Shown in pieces: positions 17,296 to 25,964 of a stretch of DNA of 64,000 bases. Position 1 is the stretch's first letter, and the number at the start of each line of letters is the position of its first letter. The stretch comes from Paenalcaligenes hominis_A. Its GTDB lineage: Bacteria > Pseudomonadota > Gammaproteobacteria > Burkholderiales > Burkholderiaceae_B. The position numbers were made by a program, and so were the translations under genes. Under the pieces are notes generated by a model, which was not told the origin of the DNA, did no database searches, and was given only the letters and a program-made list of their open reading frames with translations. The DNA lies in the NCBI RefSeq assembly GCF_041359055.1, contig NZ_JBGJKZ010000001.1:372001-436000 (forward strand), in the 5' to 3' direction.

Positions 17296-17345
17296 TCGCG
17301 CGGAAAACCCCGCCGTTCAGGGCGGAGATGAATAGCACTAAAGCC
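17296..17345. mobile_element. Possible relic of an IS200/IS605-type right-end hairpin
   Basis: CCGCC (17310-17314) / GGCGG (17321-17325) with loop GTTCAG, preceded by GCGCGGAAAAC and followed by GATGAATAGC. This is the look of the conserved right end (and omega-RNA 3' part) of IS200/IS605 elements carrying tnpB. No tnpA or tnpB is present, so it would be a relic or solo end. Recognised from memory of the motif, not from a search. Confidence 0.35.
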
Positions 17346-17450
17346 AAAAGTCAGCGCACTAAAAAATTGACAAGTTAAGGAAAAACCGAATAGAAAAAAG
17401 GTTGGCGATCGGTTACTTTTCAATTTGGCTCATATAAATGGAGAGGGACG

Positions 17451-18980
17451 ATGAATAAAGAGTCAAGTGGCGTGATGTGGCGGCAGCAGTTTTTACGTCA
17501 TGCGAACCTTGGTCTCAGCCTACAAGCTCAGGTGCGCCAGATGGTAGTGGGTGTGGTGCTCGAGGGTCAGTGGCCCACAACCATGGCTATTCCCTCAAGT
17601 CGGGAAATGGCTGAAATACTCGGTCTAGCGCGTAATACCGTAGTCATTGCCTATCAAAACTTGGTGGACGAGGGCTATTTAATTGCTTACGAACGTCGCG
17701 GTTATTTTGCCAACCCGGCACTCATGCAACAAATCAAACATGCACCGCGTCAAGCTAAGGACATTGACCCCGAGCAACGTCCTAACTGGAGTCATCGTTT
17801 TCGATTTGATCCTGAGGCCCAGCGCAACATCACAAAAAAAGCCAATTGGCGTCAATACCCTTATCCATTTATCTACGGTCAGTTCGATAGTGAAACTTTC
17901 CCAAGTGCCGCGTGGCGTGCATGTTGTATGGCGACTCTCAGTGCGCTTGAGGTCTCAGAGTGGGCCCAAGACATGTTCATGCGTGACGACGAGGGTCTAA
18001 TTAAACAGCTACGTCTGCGCGTCTTGCCGCGCCGTGGGGTCTGGGTGAATGATAATGAGCTTGTTATCACTGTGGGGGCGCAGCATGCCCTGTATTTGCT
18101 AGCCGATTTACTGGTTGGGCCAGACAAAGTTGTTGGTATCGAGGACCCTGGTTATCCCGATGCACGCAATATTTTTTTAAGTCGCACTCAACAGGTTCAG
18201 CCTTTGCCCATTGATGCAGAGGGGCTAATTATTAATGAGGATGCGTTAGCCCGCTGTGACTATGTGTATGTTACTCCTAGCCATCAAAGCCCGACTACTG
18301 TGCGCATGAGCCTGGAGCGTAAACAGGAGCTTTTACGGTTGGCACAAAAGCACGACTTCATTGTTATTGAAGACGACTACGAGAGTGAAAACTGCTTAAC
18401 GAATGAAGCGTCCCCTAGTTTAAAAAGCTTAGATCAAACCGGACGCGTTATTTACATCAGCAGTGTATCCAAAGTACTAGCTCCGGGCATCCGAATGGGT
18501 TATGTGGCAGCTGATCCAATTTTAAGTCAGCGTTTACGCGCTATTCGTCGTTTAAATATTCGGCATCCTACGGCTTATATGCAACGCGTTTTTGCGCAGT
18601 TTTTATCGCTAGGCCATTACGACGCGGTGTTACGCAAGCGTGCTGCTCTGCTCAGCGATAAAGCCGAGGTGTTAATGCGTGCTCTCGATGAGCACTTACC
18701 TTTTCTGCATTATCAATACATTAGTGGCGGAGCTGCGTGTTGGGTTGAGTGCCCTCCGGTCATGAATTCTCATGAATTAGCTCAAGCAGCTGAACAGCAA
18801 GGAGTACTGATCGAGGTAGGGGATGTTTTTTTTACTAAAAGTACGGAAAATCAGCACTTTTTCCGCTTAGGGTTTGCCTCTATACCTCACCACAAAATTG
18901 AGCCTGGAATTCGGCAGTTAGCGTCTGTAATCCGCATGCTTTATGGGTTTGGTGAAAGACGGCATGCCAAGGCCATTTAA
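17451..18980 (+). CDS. tauR: MocR/GntR-family regulator, TauR
   Basis: 509 residues. The N-terminal GntR winged helix (IPSSREMAEILGLARNTVVIAYQNLVDEGYL) is joined to a class-I aminotransferase-like domain whose PLP lysine lies in YISSVSKVLAPGIRMGY. TauR of Rhodobacter and Paracoccus has this build, is related to PdxR/GabR, and activates taurine genes with taurine and PLP as likely effectors. Here it sits just upstream of the taurine dehydrogenase and TRAP genes in the same direction, the classical location. A dyad at 18982-19004 is a good candidate binding site for the next transcription unit. Confidence 0.88.
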   Translation: MNKESSGVMWRQQFLRHANLGLSLQAQVRQMVVGVVLEGQWPTTMAIPSSREMAEILGLARNTVVIAYQNLVDEGYLIAYERRGYFANPALMQQIKHAPRQAKDIDPEQRPNWSHRFRFDPEAQRNITKKANWRQYPYPFIYGQFDSETFPSAAWRACCMATLSALEVSEWAQDMFMRDDEGLIKQLRLRVLPRRGVWVNDNELVITVGAQHALYLLADLLVGPDKVVGIEDPGYPDARNIFLSRTQQVQPLPIDAEGLIINEDALARCDYVYVTPSHQSPTTVRMSLERKQELLRLAQKHDFIVIEDDYESENCLTNEASPSLKSLDQTGRVIYISSVSKVLAPGIRMGYVAADPILSQRLRAIRRLNIRHPTAYMQRVFAQFLSLGHYDAVLRKRAALLSDKAEVLMRALDEHLPFLHYQYISGGAACWVECPPVMNSHELAQAAEQQGVLIEVGDVFFTKSTENQHFFRLGFASIPHHKIEPGIRQLASVIRMLYGFGERRHAKAI

Positions 18981-18981
18981 T

Positions 18982-19004
18982 CTGGACCAATCGATTGTCT
19001 CCAG
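18982..19004. promoter_or_regulatory. Candidate TauR operator before tauX
   Basis: An interrupted dyad: CTGGA (18982-18986), central palindrome CAATCGATTG (18988-18997), TCCAG (19000-19004). The CTGGAC half resembles, as I recall it, the repeat described for R. capsulatus TauR. It lies 77 bp before the tauX start. Confidence 0.5.
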
Positions 19005-19080
19005 TTGGTTCTACGAGCTCTGCAGCACATTCAGTATGTTGGATAGAAGCATAAAATTTGAGCTACACACGGAGACAATC

Positions 19081-19467
19081 ATGTCAGAAAAAAACTTAGC
19101 CCTTTTGAAAGAATTCGCCGCCGCTTGGAACCGTCATGACCTTGATGCACTAATGAGCATGATGACCGAGGACTGTGTGTTTCACACGGTGGCCGGAGAT
19201 GGGCTACGCGGAACTACTCACACCGGTCAAGCTGCTGTGGCTAAAGCCTTTGAGCAGGCTTGGTTAACTTGCCCAGATGCACAGTGGACAGATTTTATTG
19301 CCCAAGTTGTGGATGATTTTGGTTTCTATAGCACCACTTATTCTGGCACAACGGCAGATGGGATGCGCACTGAAGCTCGCATGGTGGATTTGATTACATT
19401 CCGCGACGGAAAAATTGCAATCAAAGACGCTTACAGAAAAAATCGTCCTGCATTTAAAAGTGAGTAA
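19081..19467 (+). CDS. tauX: NTF2/SnoaL-like small subunit of taurine dehydrogenase (TauX)
   Basis: 128 residues from ATG 19081 (GGAGA just upstream; the longer upstream frame overlaps tauR without a ribosome site). FAAAWNRHDLDALMSMMTEDCVFHT and the C-terminal VDLITFRDGKIAIKDAYRKNRP mark the SnoaL-like NTF2 fold. In Paracoccus and Rhodobacter tauX encodes the small subunit that pairs with the flavoprotein TauY. It is 5 bp from tauY, so the subunits are made together. The fold alone does not prove function; the assignment rests on context. Confidence 0.8.
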   Translation: MSEKNLALLKEFAAAWNRHDLDALMSMMTEDCVFHTVAGDGLRGTTHTGQAAVAKAFEQAWLTCPDAQWTDFIAQVVDDFGFYSTTYSGTTADGMRTEARMVDLITFRDGKIAIKDAYRKNRPAFKSE

Positions 19468-19472
19468 GGGCC

Positions 19473-20906
19473 ATGAACGCATCAAACATGGAGCTATTGC
19501 GTAATCAGGCCACTTCGGCCCGATCTGCCTATGAGCCAGGTTATGACCCAATGCTCGATGCCACACCAGGGGCAGGAGTAGATTATGCGCCAACCTACTG
19601 GATCGGCACCGCAGGCGAACCGCCCGCTGATGATGGCCCTATTCAACACGATACCGAGGTTGAGGTCGCCATCATTGGAGCTGGTTTTACTGGTTTAACC
19701 ACGTCTATTTTTCTGGCCCAAGAGTACGGTATTCAGTCCATTGTTCTCGAGGCAAACCGTACCGCCTGGGGTTGCAGCACCCGCAATGGTGGTCAAGCAC
19801 AATGCGCTTCTGGCCGTCTGAAGCGCTCGCAGTGGATTAAGCGTTGGGGTTTGGACACCGCACTGAAAATGCACCGTGAGTGTGTAGAGGGCATGGAAAA
19901 CTTCAAAGAGCTGATCAAGGATATCGATTGTGATCCTCAGCCTGGTGGTCATTTGTACATTGCGCACCGCGCCAAAGTGATGCCCACTCTAGAGGCTGAA
20001 GCCAAATTATTGCGTGAAACCTTTGGCTATAACGCTCAAATCCTTGATGCGCAAACAGTTAAAGAGCAATGGGTGGGCGACCAAGAAGCCCAGGGCGCTA
20101 TGCACGAGCCTGAGGGCATTGGTGTGCATGCCGCTAAATTAGCTTTTGGCTACATAAAAAAAGCACGCGCCTTAGGCGTAAAAGTGCATCCGGCTAGCCC
20201 TGTAGCAGGGTGGGAAACGCGTAATGGTTATCATTATTTGCGTACCCCTGGGGGTGTAGTCCGTGCCAAAACCGTAGCGGTAGCGACGGGTGGGTATACC
20301 TCTAATCACCTACACAAAGAATTTAAAAACCGCTTGATGCCAGTGTTGTCCAACTCGGTGGTCACACGTCCTTTGACACCTCAAGAAATAGAAGCATGTC
20401 ATTTCCATACGCATCAAGTGCTTACTGATACGCGTGTTTTACGTAATTATTATCGCTTATTGCCCGACAATCGCTTGCAAATAGGCAGTCGTAGCGCGAT
20501 CTCTGGTCGTCAAGCCCCCGAGGACAAGTACGAAAAGAATCTACGCGATGCCATTGCCCGTAAGTTTCCAGCTTTAGCCGGTATTGAGTTGGATTATTCT
20601 TGGTGGGGTTGGGTAGATGTCAGCCATGACATGATGCCTCGCATCGTACAGCCAGATGCCAAAGAACGTATTTTTTATGCGATGGGGTATGGCGGTAATG
20701 GGGTGATGTACTCATCCCAAGCAGGACGTCGCATGGCACAACGTATTGCGGGGCATGGTGCTGAGCTGGATTTACCCATTTTCCAAGATCGATTGCCATT
20801 TCCTAATGTGCGTGAAATGGTGGTGTCCGAAGCCTTTGCGCCATTTAGACGCATAGGACAACGCTTCTTGTATCGCTGGTACCACTTAAAAGATGAAGTG
20901 TTGTAA
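19473..20906 (+). CDS. tauY: Taurine dehydrogenase flavoprotein (TauY), DAO-family FAD oxidoreductase
   Basis: 477 residues. The FAD-binding Rossmann motif is VAIIGAGFTGLTTSIFLAQE (~60-80) followed by STRNGGQ, and the C-terminus has MGYGGNGVMYSSQAGRRMA, as in D-amino-acid/gamma-glutamylputrescine oxidase relatives. TauXY oxidatively deaminates taurine to sulfoacetaldehyde with a cytochrome-type acceptor in known systems. The order tauR-tauX-tauY-TRAP genes matches the published sulfonate clusters of Paracoccus and Rhodobacter. No taurine:pyruvate aminotransferase (Tpa) is present in the window, so the dehydrogenase route would supply Xsc. Confidence 0.85.
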   Translation: MNASNMELLRNQATSARSAYEPGYDPMLDATPGAGVDYAPTYWIGTAGEPPADDGPIQHDTEVEVAIIGAGFTGLTTSIFLAQEYGIQSIVLEANRTAWGCSTRNGGQAQCASGRLKRSQWIKRWGLDTALKMHRECVEGMENFKELIKDIDCDPQPGGHLYIAHRAKVMPTLEAEAKLLRETFGYNAQILDAQTVKEQWVGDQEAQGAMHEPEGIGVHAAKLAFGYIKKARALGVKVHPASPVAGWETRNGYHYLRTPGGVVRAKTVAVATGGYTSNHLHKEFKNRLMPVLSNSVVTRPLTPQEIEACHFHTHQVLTDTRVLRNYYRLLPDNRLQIGSRSAISGRQAPEDKYEKNLRDAIARKFPALAGIELDYSWWGWVDVSHDMMPRIVQPDAKERIFYAMGYGGNGVMYSSQAGRRMAQRIAGHGAELDLPIFQDRLPFPNVREMVVSEAFAPFRRIGQRFLYRWYHLKDEVL

Positions 20907-20990
20907 GTCGTAGTTTCACAAAGGGTTACTACAGTAGCCCCCTACATACCAATACCTCTTAAAAAATACACAAAGAGGAAGGAGACAAAC

Positions 20991-21989
20991 ATGAAACTGA
21001 AGAAAAAACTGTTAATGCCATTTGCTCTAAGCATGGGCTTGTTAATGTCGAGCATGGTCTCGGCTCAAACCTTCAAGGTAGCTATTGGTGATGCCCAAGG
21101 CGGCACACAGTATGAACTAGCCAAGGCTTTTGCAGAAAAGCTGAACGAAAAAACTGACGGCAAAGCCAAAGCCGATTTATTCCCAAATAGTCAGCTTGGT
21201 GATGAACAAGACACCGTAAACGATGCCGCGATGGGGTTATTGGATTTTTCGGTGCTTGCTATCAATAACGTCACACCTTTTTCTCCCTCAGTCGCTATTT
21301 TGACGTTGCCGTACTTAATTCAAAGTGCAGACGAAGCCAAAGAGCTCACCTTAGGGCCAGTGGGTCAAGAGCTCACAGAAAATACGATTCGTGATGCCGG
21401 GGTACGGATTATTGGTTGGTCATACTCGGGCTTTAGAGTATTGACGAACTCCAAGCGTCCAGTGAAAACACTAGAGGACCTGAAAGGTCTTGTGATCCGC
21501 GTCCCTAAAAATGAAATCATGGTCTCTACTTACAATGCTTGGGGTTTAAACCCTAACCCATTGGCTTGGACAGAAACCTTTACGGCATTACAACAGCGCG
21601 TTGTTGATGGGCAAGACAACCCCTACATTACAGTAGCGGCAATGAAGTTTGATGAGGTACAAAAATACATTACCAATATTCGTTACTTGTTCTCGCTAGA
21701 GCCGCTTGTCGTCAGCGAACAGGTGTTCCAATCACAAACACCTGAGATGCAGAAAATTATCCTAGAGGCTGGTCTAGAAGCCACTGAGCACAGCTTTACT
21801 TACTTAAACGAAACCGAAAAAGAAATTAAAGAGCAGTTGACTGCCGCTGGTATGGAAATTGTTGATCCTGCCAATGACGAAAAAGAGTGGATCGATGCAG
21901 CAACCAGTCAGGTTTGGCCTAAGTTTTATGATGTGGTCGGCGGCAAAGAACGCCTAGATGAAGTCATTAATAGTCTAAATCGTTCCTAA
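20991..21989 (+). CDS. tauK: TRAP transporter solute-binding protein (DctP type), taurine
   Basis: 332 residues with a signal peptide (MKLKKKLLMPFALSMG ... VSAQ, cleavage after AQ near 26). DctP features: FKVAIGDAQGGTQYELAKAFAEKL, the conserved arginine in LKGLVIRVPKNEIM, and GQDNPYITV in the ligand-hinge region. It binds substrate in the periplasm for the TauLM membrane parts. GAGGAAGGAGA precedes the start. It lies 84 bp after tauY with a small hairpin between (20923-20941), and a strong hairpin follows at 21999. The taurine specificity is inferred from neighbours. Confidence 0.88.
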   Translation: MKLKKKLLMPFALSMGLLMSSMVSAQTFKVAIGDAQGGTQYELAKAFAEKLNEKTDGKAKADLFPNSQLGDEQDTVNDAAMGLLDFSVLAINNVTPFSPSVAILTLPYLIQSADEAKELTLGPVGQELTENTIRDAGVRIIGWSYSGFRVLTNSKRPVKTLEDLKGLVIRVPKNEIMVSTYNAWGLNPNPLAWTETFTALQQRVVDGQDNPYITVAAMKFDEVQKYITNIRYLFSLEPLVVSEQVFQSQTPEMQKIILEAGLEATEHSFTYLNETEKEIKEQLTAAGMEIVDPANDEKEWIDAATSQVWPKFYDVVGGKERLDEVINSLNRS

Positions 21990-21998
21990 CTGTACTTA

Positions 21999-22025
21999 GC
22001 GTGAGCTACCCCTAGTAGCTCACGC
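21999..22025 (+). terminator. Intercistronic hairpin between tauK and tauL
   Basis: Perfect 11-bp stem GCGTGAGCTAC (21999-22009) / GTAGCTCACGC (22015-22025) with a 5-nt loop and only a weak T-tract. Such hairpins commonly stabilise the 5' message and lower expression of membrane subunits relative to the binding protein. Confidence 0.7.
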
Positions 22026-22071
22026 TTTGGTGTTTATTGGTTCTATTGATTCGCTGCAACTGGAGGTAGTC

Positions 22072-22656
22072 ATGTCGGTAAAAGCGAAATTACTGCATGT
22101 GCTGGATCATGTTGAGGAATATGTGTGTGGCTTATTGCTCGCCGTATTTGTCACCTTATTATTTGTACAGATTATATTAAGGCAGTTTTGGGGCTACTCC
22201 ATTCCTTGGGGAGAAGAGCTCGCTACTTATATGTTTGTGTGGTTTGCGTACTTGGGGGCCGTGGTGGCTGCCAAAATGTCGGCCCATAACCGAGTTACGT
22301 TTCAGTTTCGTTGGTTTCCGCCCATTGTAAAAAAAATCAGTGAGGGCATTGCCGACCTTATTTGGGTTGCATTTAACTTGTACTTCACTTGGCTAAGCTA
22401 TGACTTTGTCTTTAATCGCATGAATTTGTTTTGGAAGTCGCAAACCATGGGCATCCCAATGAAGTATTTCTTTATGGTGCTACCAGCCGCTTTTTTACTG
22501 ATGTCCATTCGAATTCTTTGGAATAACTACTTATTGTTTTTTAAATCTGTGGAAATTGTGGATCCAGAGACTCAAGAGCTTCAAGAGATCACAGAAACTG
22601 CCCAAGCAGCTCAAAACCCCACTAGTGCTCCTTCGCAGTTAAAGGGAGTCGCATAA
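22072..22656 (+). CDS. tauL: TRAP transporter small membrane subunit (DctQ type)
   Basis: 194 residues, four membrane helices (e.g. LLLAVFVTLLFVQIILRQ; YFFMVLPAAFLLMSIRI). The DctQ signature WGEELATYMFVWFAYLGAVVAAK is present. Start chosen at ATG 22072, preceded by GGAGG; the upstream frame includes the intercistronic hairpin. The stop overlaps the tauM start (TAATG). It bridges binding protein and the large permease in a Na+-driven TRAP system. The C-terminal tail after ~175 is polar and Gln/Ala-rich. Confidence 0.9.
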   Translation: MSVKAKLLHVLDHVEEYVCGLLLAVFVTLLFVQIILRQFWGYSIPWGEELATYMFVWFAYLGAVVAAKMSAHNRVTFQFRWFPPIVKKISEGIADLIWVAFNLYFTWLSYDFVFNRMNLFWKSQTMGIPMKYFFMVLPAAFLLMSIRILWNNYLLFFKSVEIVDPETQELQEITETAQAAQNPTSAPSQLKGVA

Positions 22657-23996
22657 TGGAACAGTATATTGTGGCGTTGTTGTTTGGCAGCTTTGTGGTG
22701 CTGCTATTAATCGGGGCCCCCATAACGGTATCGTTAGCTGGTGCGGCCCTTGTGGCGTTTTTAACGTTAGGTAAAAACCCCATTTCGTTTGTACAAATTG
22801 CGTTTACCTCGGTGGGTAGCTTTCCGCTGATGGCTTTGCCAGCGTTTGTGCTGGCAGGAGCCCTGATGGAGGCCGCAGGCATTTCGCGGCGTTTGGTTGA
22901 TATTGCGGAAACCTTAGCTGGGCCCATTACAGGGGGGTTAGGGGTAGCCACCGTTTTAGCTTGTTTGTTTTTTGGCGCTATTTCCGGTTCGGGGCCTGCC
23001 ACCACCGCTGCGGTGGGCATGTTGATGATCCCCGCCATGACCAAACGCAATTATTCGTTGGACTATGCCTCTGCTTTAACCGCTTCCTCAGGGGGCTTGG
23101 GTATTATTATTCCACCTTCTATCCCCATGGTGATTTTTGGTATTTCGGCCTTGGGTTTACAGCCACCGCCCGAAGCCGTTGCGCAATATGGTCAATTTAG
23201 CTCGGTATCCATCTCAAAGCTGTTTATTGCTGGTGTAGTACCAGGGCTAGTAATGAGCTGCAGCTTGCTGATTTTAAATTATATTATCTCTCGTAAAGAA
23301 GGCTATGCCGGCACCAAAGAAGGCTGGTCTGCTATAGAGGTTCTGCGGGCTTTACGTCGTGGTGTTTGGTCTGTATTAGCCCCCTTAATTATTTTAGGTG
23401 GTATTTATGCCGGCTTTTTTACGCCGACAGAATCTGCTGTAGTCGCGGTATTTTATACCGTGTTCGTAGGGATTTTTATTCACCGTGAGCTCAATTTGAG
23501 TAAAACGTTTCATGCGTTACGCACCACCACATGGATTACCGGGCGTGTATTGCTGATTTTGTTTGCCGCCACGGTATTTGGGCGCTTATTGGTAGAGCAA
23601 CGTATTCCTGCAGTGATTGCAGAGTCGTTATTAAGCTGGACCGACAACATGTATGTGATTTGGACTCTACTCATCGCTTTTCTGCTGTTTGTCGGCATGT
23701 TTATGGAAACTCTAGCAGCCATCATGATTTTGGTGCCTGTGCTCTTGCCCGTTACCTATATGTTTGGCATAGATCCGACTCATGTAGGTATTGTGGTGAT
23801 TTGCGCCTTGTCAGTGGGCTTTGTGACTCCACCTTTAGGTGAAAACCTCTTTGTGGCTTCCGGTATTGGCGGGGCTACAGTAGAAAAAATTGTGGCGCGC
23901 GCATTGCCCTTTGTTGGGGCTTATGTGGTTGCTATTTTCATTATTGCTTTTGTGCCCTCGCTTTCTCTCTGGTTACCCAGATTAATGGGGTATTAA
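22656..23996 (+). CDS. tauM: TRAP transporter large permease (DctM type)
   Basis: 446 residues, about 12-13 membrane helices. DctM features: LLIGAPITVSLAGAAL at the start, FPLMALPAFVLAGALME, FFGAISGSGPATTAAVGMLMIPAM and SGGLGIIIPPSIPMVIFG. This is the Na+-coupled translocation subunit. It is translationally coupled to tauL by a one-base overlap, and the periplasmic Cache protein starts one base after its stop, so four genes form one tight cluster. Confidence 0.93.
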   Translation: MEQYIVALLFGSFVVLLLIGAPITVSLAGAALVAFLTLGKNPISFVQIAFTSVGSFPLMALPAFVLAGALMEAAGISRRLVDIAETLAGPITGGLGVATVLACLFFGAISGSGPATTAAVGMLMIPAMTKRNYSLDYASALTASSGGLGIIIPPSIPMVIFGISALGLQPPPEAVAQYGQFSSVSISKLFIAGVVPGLVMSCSLLILNYIISRKEGYAGTKEGWSAIEVLRALRRGVWSVLAPLIILGGIYAGFFTPTESAVVAVFYTVFVGIFIHRELNLSKTFHALRTTTWITGRVLLILFAATVFGRLLVEQRIPAVIAESLLSWTDNMYVIWTLLIAFLLFVGMFMETLAAIMILVPVLLPVTYMFGIDPTHVGIVVICALSVGFVTPPLGENLFVASGIGGATVEKIVARALPFVGAYVVAIFIIAFVPSLSLWLPRLMGY

Positions 23997-23997
23997 T

Positions 23998-24903
23998 GTG
24001 AAAAAAATGTCTTATATCAAGCAAGTCACTGGCGCTATGGTTGCGGCGGCGTTAGGCTCAGTTACCCCGCCAGCCGCTGCTCAAGAGCTCTTATTGGCCG
24101 AAGCGACCATGCAGACTAAACCGACGGTAGAGCAACGTGTCCATCAGCTATTGCAGCGTGCTGTGCAGCATATAAAAAACAAAGGAGTGGTGGGGGTCAA
24201 TGACTTCAACCGCGACGCGCGTTTTGTGGACAGAGACCTCTATGTGTTTAGCCTCAATACAGAGGGCATTTTGCTTTCTAGTGGGGGTTGGTCAGCCACG
24301 CTGATAGGTGAAAACGTACTAGATCAAACCGATACAAACCAACGACCATTTTTTAAAGAAATAATCGAAAGCGTTAAAAGCCAAAAGCAGGGGACGGTGC
24401 AGTATCAGTGGTATAACCCTGCAGATGGCGGCATGGACGCCAAGCTAACTTCGTTTGAGTTGGTTGATGGTATTGTTGTGGCAGTGGGGTATTTCCCAGT
24501 AGCGCCCACCTTAGAACAGGTACAAAACGTGCTAGACGAGGCGGTGCATAGTTTTGAGGTCGATCCAGAGGGCGCATTGCGTAAATTTGCAAACCGTACT
24601 GGCGAGTTTCAGTTCAGAGGTTTACGTGTGCTCGTATTAGATCTAGAGCAGCAGAATGTGCAGTTTGATGCTGCTGAACGTTACCTGAAAGGCGTGAGTT
24701 TGGCTGATGTGGTGGATGTGACAGGGCGGCCATTTTTATTAGAAATGGCAGATTTAGCTCAAACCGAGTTTACCCAGCAGTTAGATGCGCTTATCTTAAA
24801 CTTGAAAACCAAGCGTGTGGCAGTACAGCGTATTTTTTTCAAACGCATTGGCTCTCATGTAATTGGTGTGCAAGCAGAGATCAAAGAAAACACAGAACTA
24901 TAA
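23998..24903 (+). CDS. Periplasmic stand-alone Cache-domain protein
   Basis: 301 residues. Signal peptide MKKMSYIKQVTGAMVAAALG ending near AAAQ (~29). RDLYVFSLNTEGILLSSGG, then NQRPFFKEIIESVKSQKQG and VVAVGYFPV match the single-Cache ligand-sensing fold seen in chemoreceptors, but no transmembrane signalling or kinase domain follows. The second half (~200-300) has no motif I know. GTG start, one base after tauM. Its place at the end of a TRAP operon suggests a substrate-sensing or auxiliary binding role for taurine uptake. A terminator follows at 24924. Confidence 0.7.
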   Translation: MKKMSYIKQVTGAMVAAALGSVTPPAAAQELLLAEATMQTKPTVEQRVHQLLQRAVQHIKNKGVVGVNDFNRDARFVDRDLYVFSLNTEGILLSSGGWSATLIGENVLDQTDTNQRPFFKEIIESVKSQKQGTVQYQWYNPADGGMDAKLTSFELVDGIVVAVGYFPVAPTLEQVQNVLDEAVHSFEVDPEGALRKFANRTGEFQFRGLRVLVLDLEQQNVQFDAAERYLKGVSLADVVDVTGRPFLLEMADLAQTEFTQQLDALILNLKTKRVAVQRIFFKRIGSHVIGVQAEIKENTEL

Positions 24904-24923
24904 CTGCGTTTTTTTCTCTTTAG

Positions 24924-24958
24924 CCCTCTGTGTTTGTTTGAGCACAGAGGGTTTTTTT
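24924..24958 (+). terminator. Terminator of the tauXYKLM-Cache operon
   Basis: CCCTCTGTG (24924-24932) / CACAGAGGG (24943-24951) with a 10-nt loop and seven T. Confidence 0.88.
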
Positions 24959-24981
24959 ATTTGCGTTAAAGGTACAAAAGG

Positions 24982-25851
24982 GTGACTTTTTCCAATTTGA
25001 TTCTTATTGTTGCTGCGGCGTTATTGCATGCACTCTGGAATTTACTCGCTAAAAAAGCGGCAGCAGTTGGTGCAATCTTTGTGTTTGCTTATGCCTTGGC
25101 AGCAACGTTGGTGTATGCTCCGCTTGCCATCTGGGTGCTGTGGTCAAATGCAGCGCACTGGACGGGATGGATGCTAGGCGCTATTTGCCTAAGTGCGTTG
25201 ATTCATTTGGCCTACAGCTTGAGCCTGCAGCGAGGCTACCAACAAGCGGACTTGTCAGTGGTTTATCCTATTGCCAGAGGTACTGGCCCTTTGCTTGCGA
25301 CCCTAGGTGCAGTGGTTTTTCTTCACGAGCCCATATCAGTGGTAGGCGTAGTGGGGTTGGTTTTAGTGGTAAGTGGTATTTTGTTGATTGCCTCTAATGG
25401 GCGCTTGGCGTATTTGCTGCACCCTAAAGCGCGTTCAGGCTTACGGTGGGGGTTTCAAACCGGCTTGTGCATTGCTATATATACTGTTTTTGATGCTTAC
25501 AGTATCAAGGTATTATTAATTAGTCCGCTCGTCTTGGATTTTGGCAGCAATTTGCTGCGCACGGTGTTACTCACACCCTACGCGTTAAAGGCTAACACCT
25601 TAAAAAAAATGCAGGGGTACTGGGGCTTGGCTGTATTGGTTGGTGTGCTATCACCGCTTTCCTATATTTTAATACTGTATGCATTGGGTTTAGGCGCACC
25701 GTTAAGTGTAGTGGCTCCAGCACGCGAGCTATCTATGATGATTGGTACCTTGCTTGGCTTTATTTGGCTCAAAGAGCGGGCTAGCTGGGGACGCCTTTTG
25801 GGCTGTGTGATTTTGATTGGTGGGGTCGTCTTACTTGGGCTGAGCCATTAA
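24982..25851 (+). CDS. DMT-superfamily (EamA) transporter
   Basis: 289 residues with ten predicted membrane helices in two EamA repeats; LLHALWNLLAKKAAAVGAIFVFAY at the start and APARELSMMIGTLLGFIWLKE near the end are typical. The start is GTG at 24982 with AAAGG nine bases upstream. It stands alone between the taurine operon terminator and putA. The substrate is unknown; amino acid or metabolite efflux is common in this superfamily. Confidence 0.85.
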   Translation: MTFSNLILIVAAALLHALWNLLAKKAAAVGAIFVFAYALAATLVYAPLAIWVLWSNAAHWTGWMLGAICLSALIHLAYSLSLQRGYQQADLSVVYPIARGTGPLLATLGAVVFLHEPISVVGVVGLVLVVSGILLIASNGRLAYLLHPKARSGLRWGFQTGLCIAIYTVFDAYSIKVLLISPLVLDFGSNLLRTVLLTPYALKANTLKKMQGYWGLAVLVGVLSPLSYILILYALGLGAPLSVVAPARELSMMIGTLLGFIWLKERASWGRLLGCVILIGGVVLLGLSH

Positions 25852-25867
25852 GGGTATGTACTGATGG

Positions 25868-25942
25868 GGTGCAACCCGTTCGGGTACTAAAATTCAACCC
25901 GTGGTTTATGTGGGTTGCACCTTTTATTATTTTTAGTGCAAC
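25868..25942. promoter_or_regulatory. Candidate PutA autoregulatory operators
   Basis: The hexamer GTTGCA, the consensus reported for E. coli PutA binding, occurs three times just before putA: minus strand 25870-25875, plus strand 25914-25919, minus strand 25937-25942. The first two sit in a perfect 10-bp inverted repeat GGTGCAACCC (25868-25877) / GGGTTGCACC (25912-25921). Confidence 0.65.
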
Positions 25943-25964
25943 CAAAGCTAAAAGGATGAGTGTT

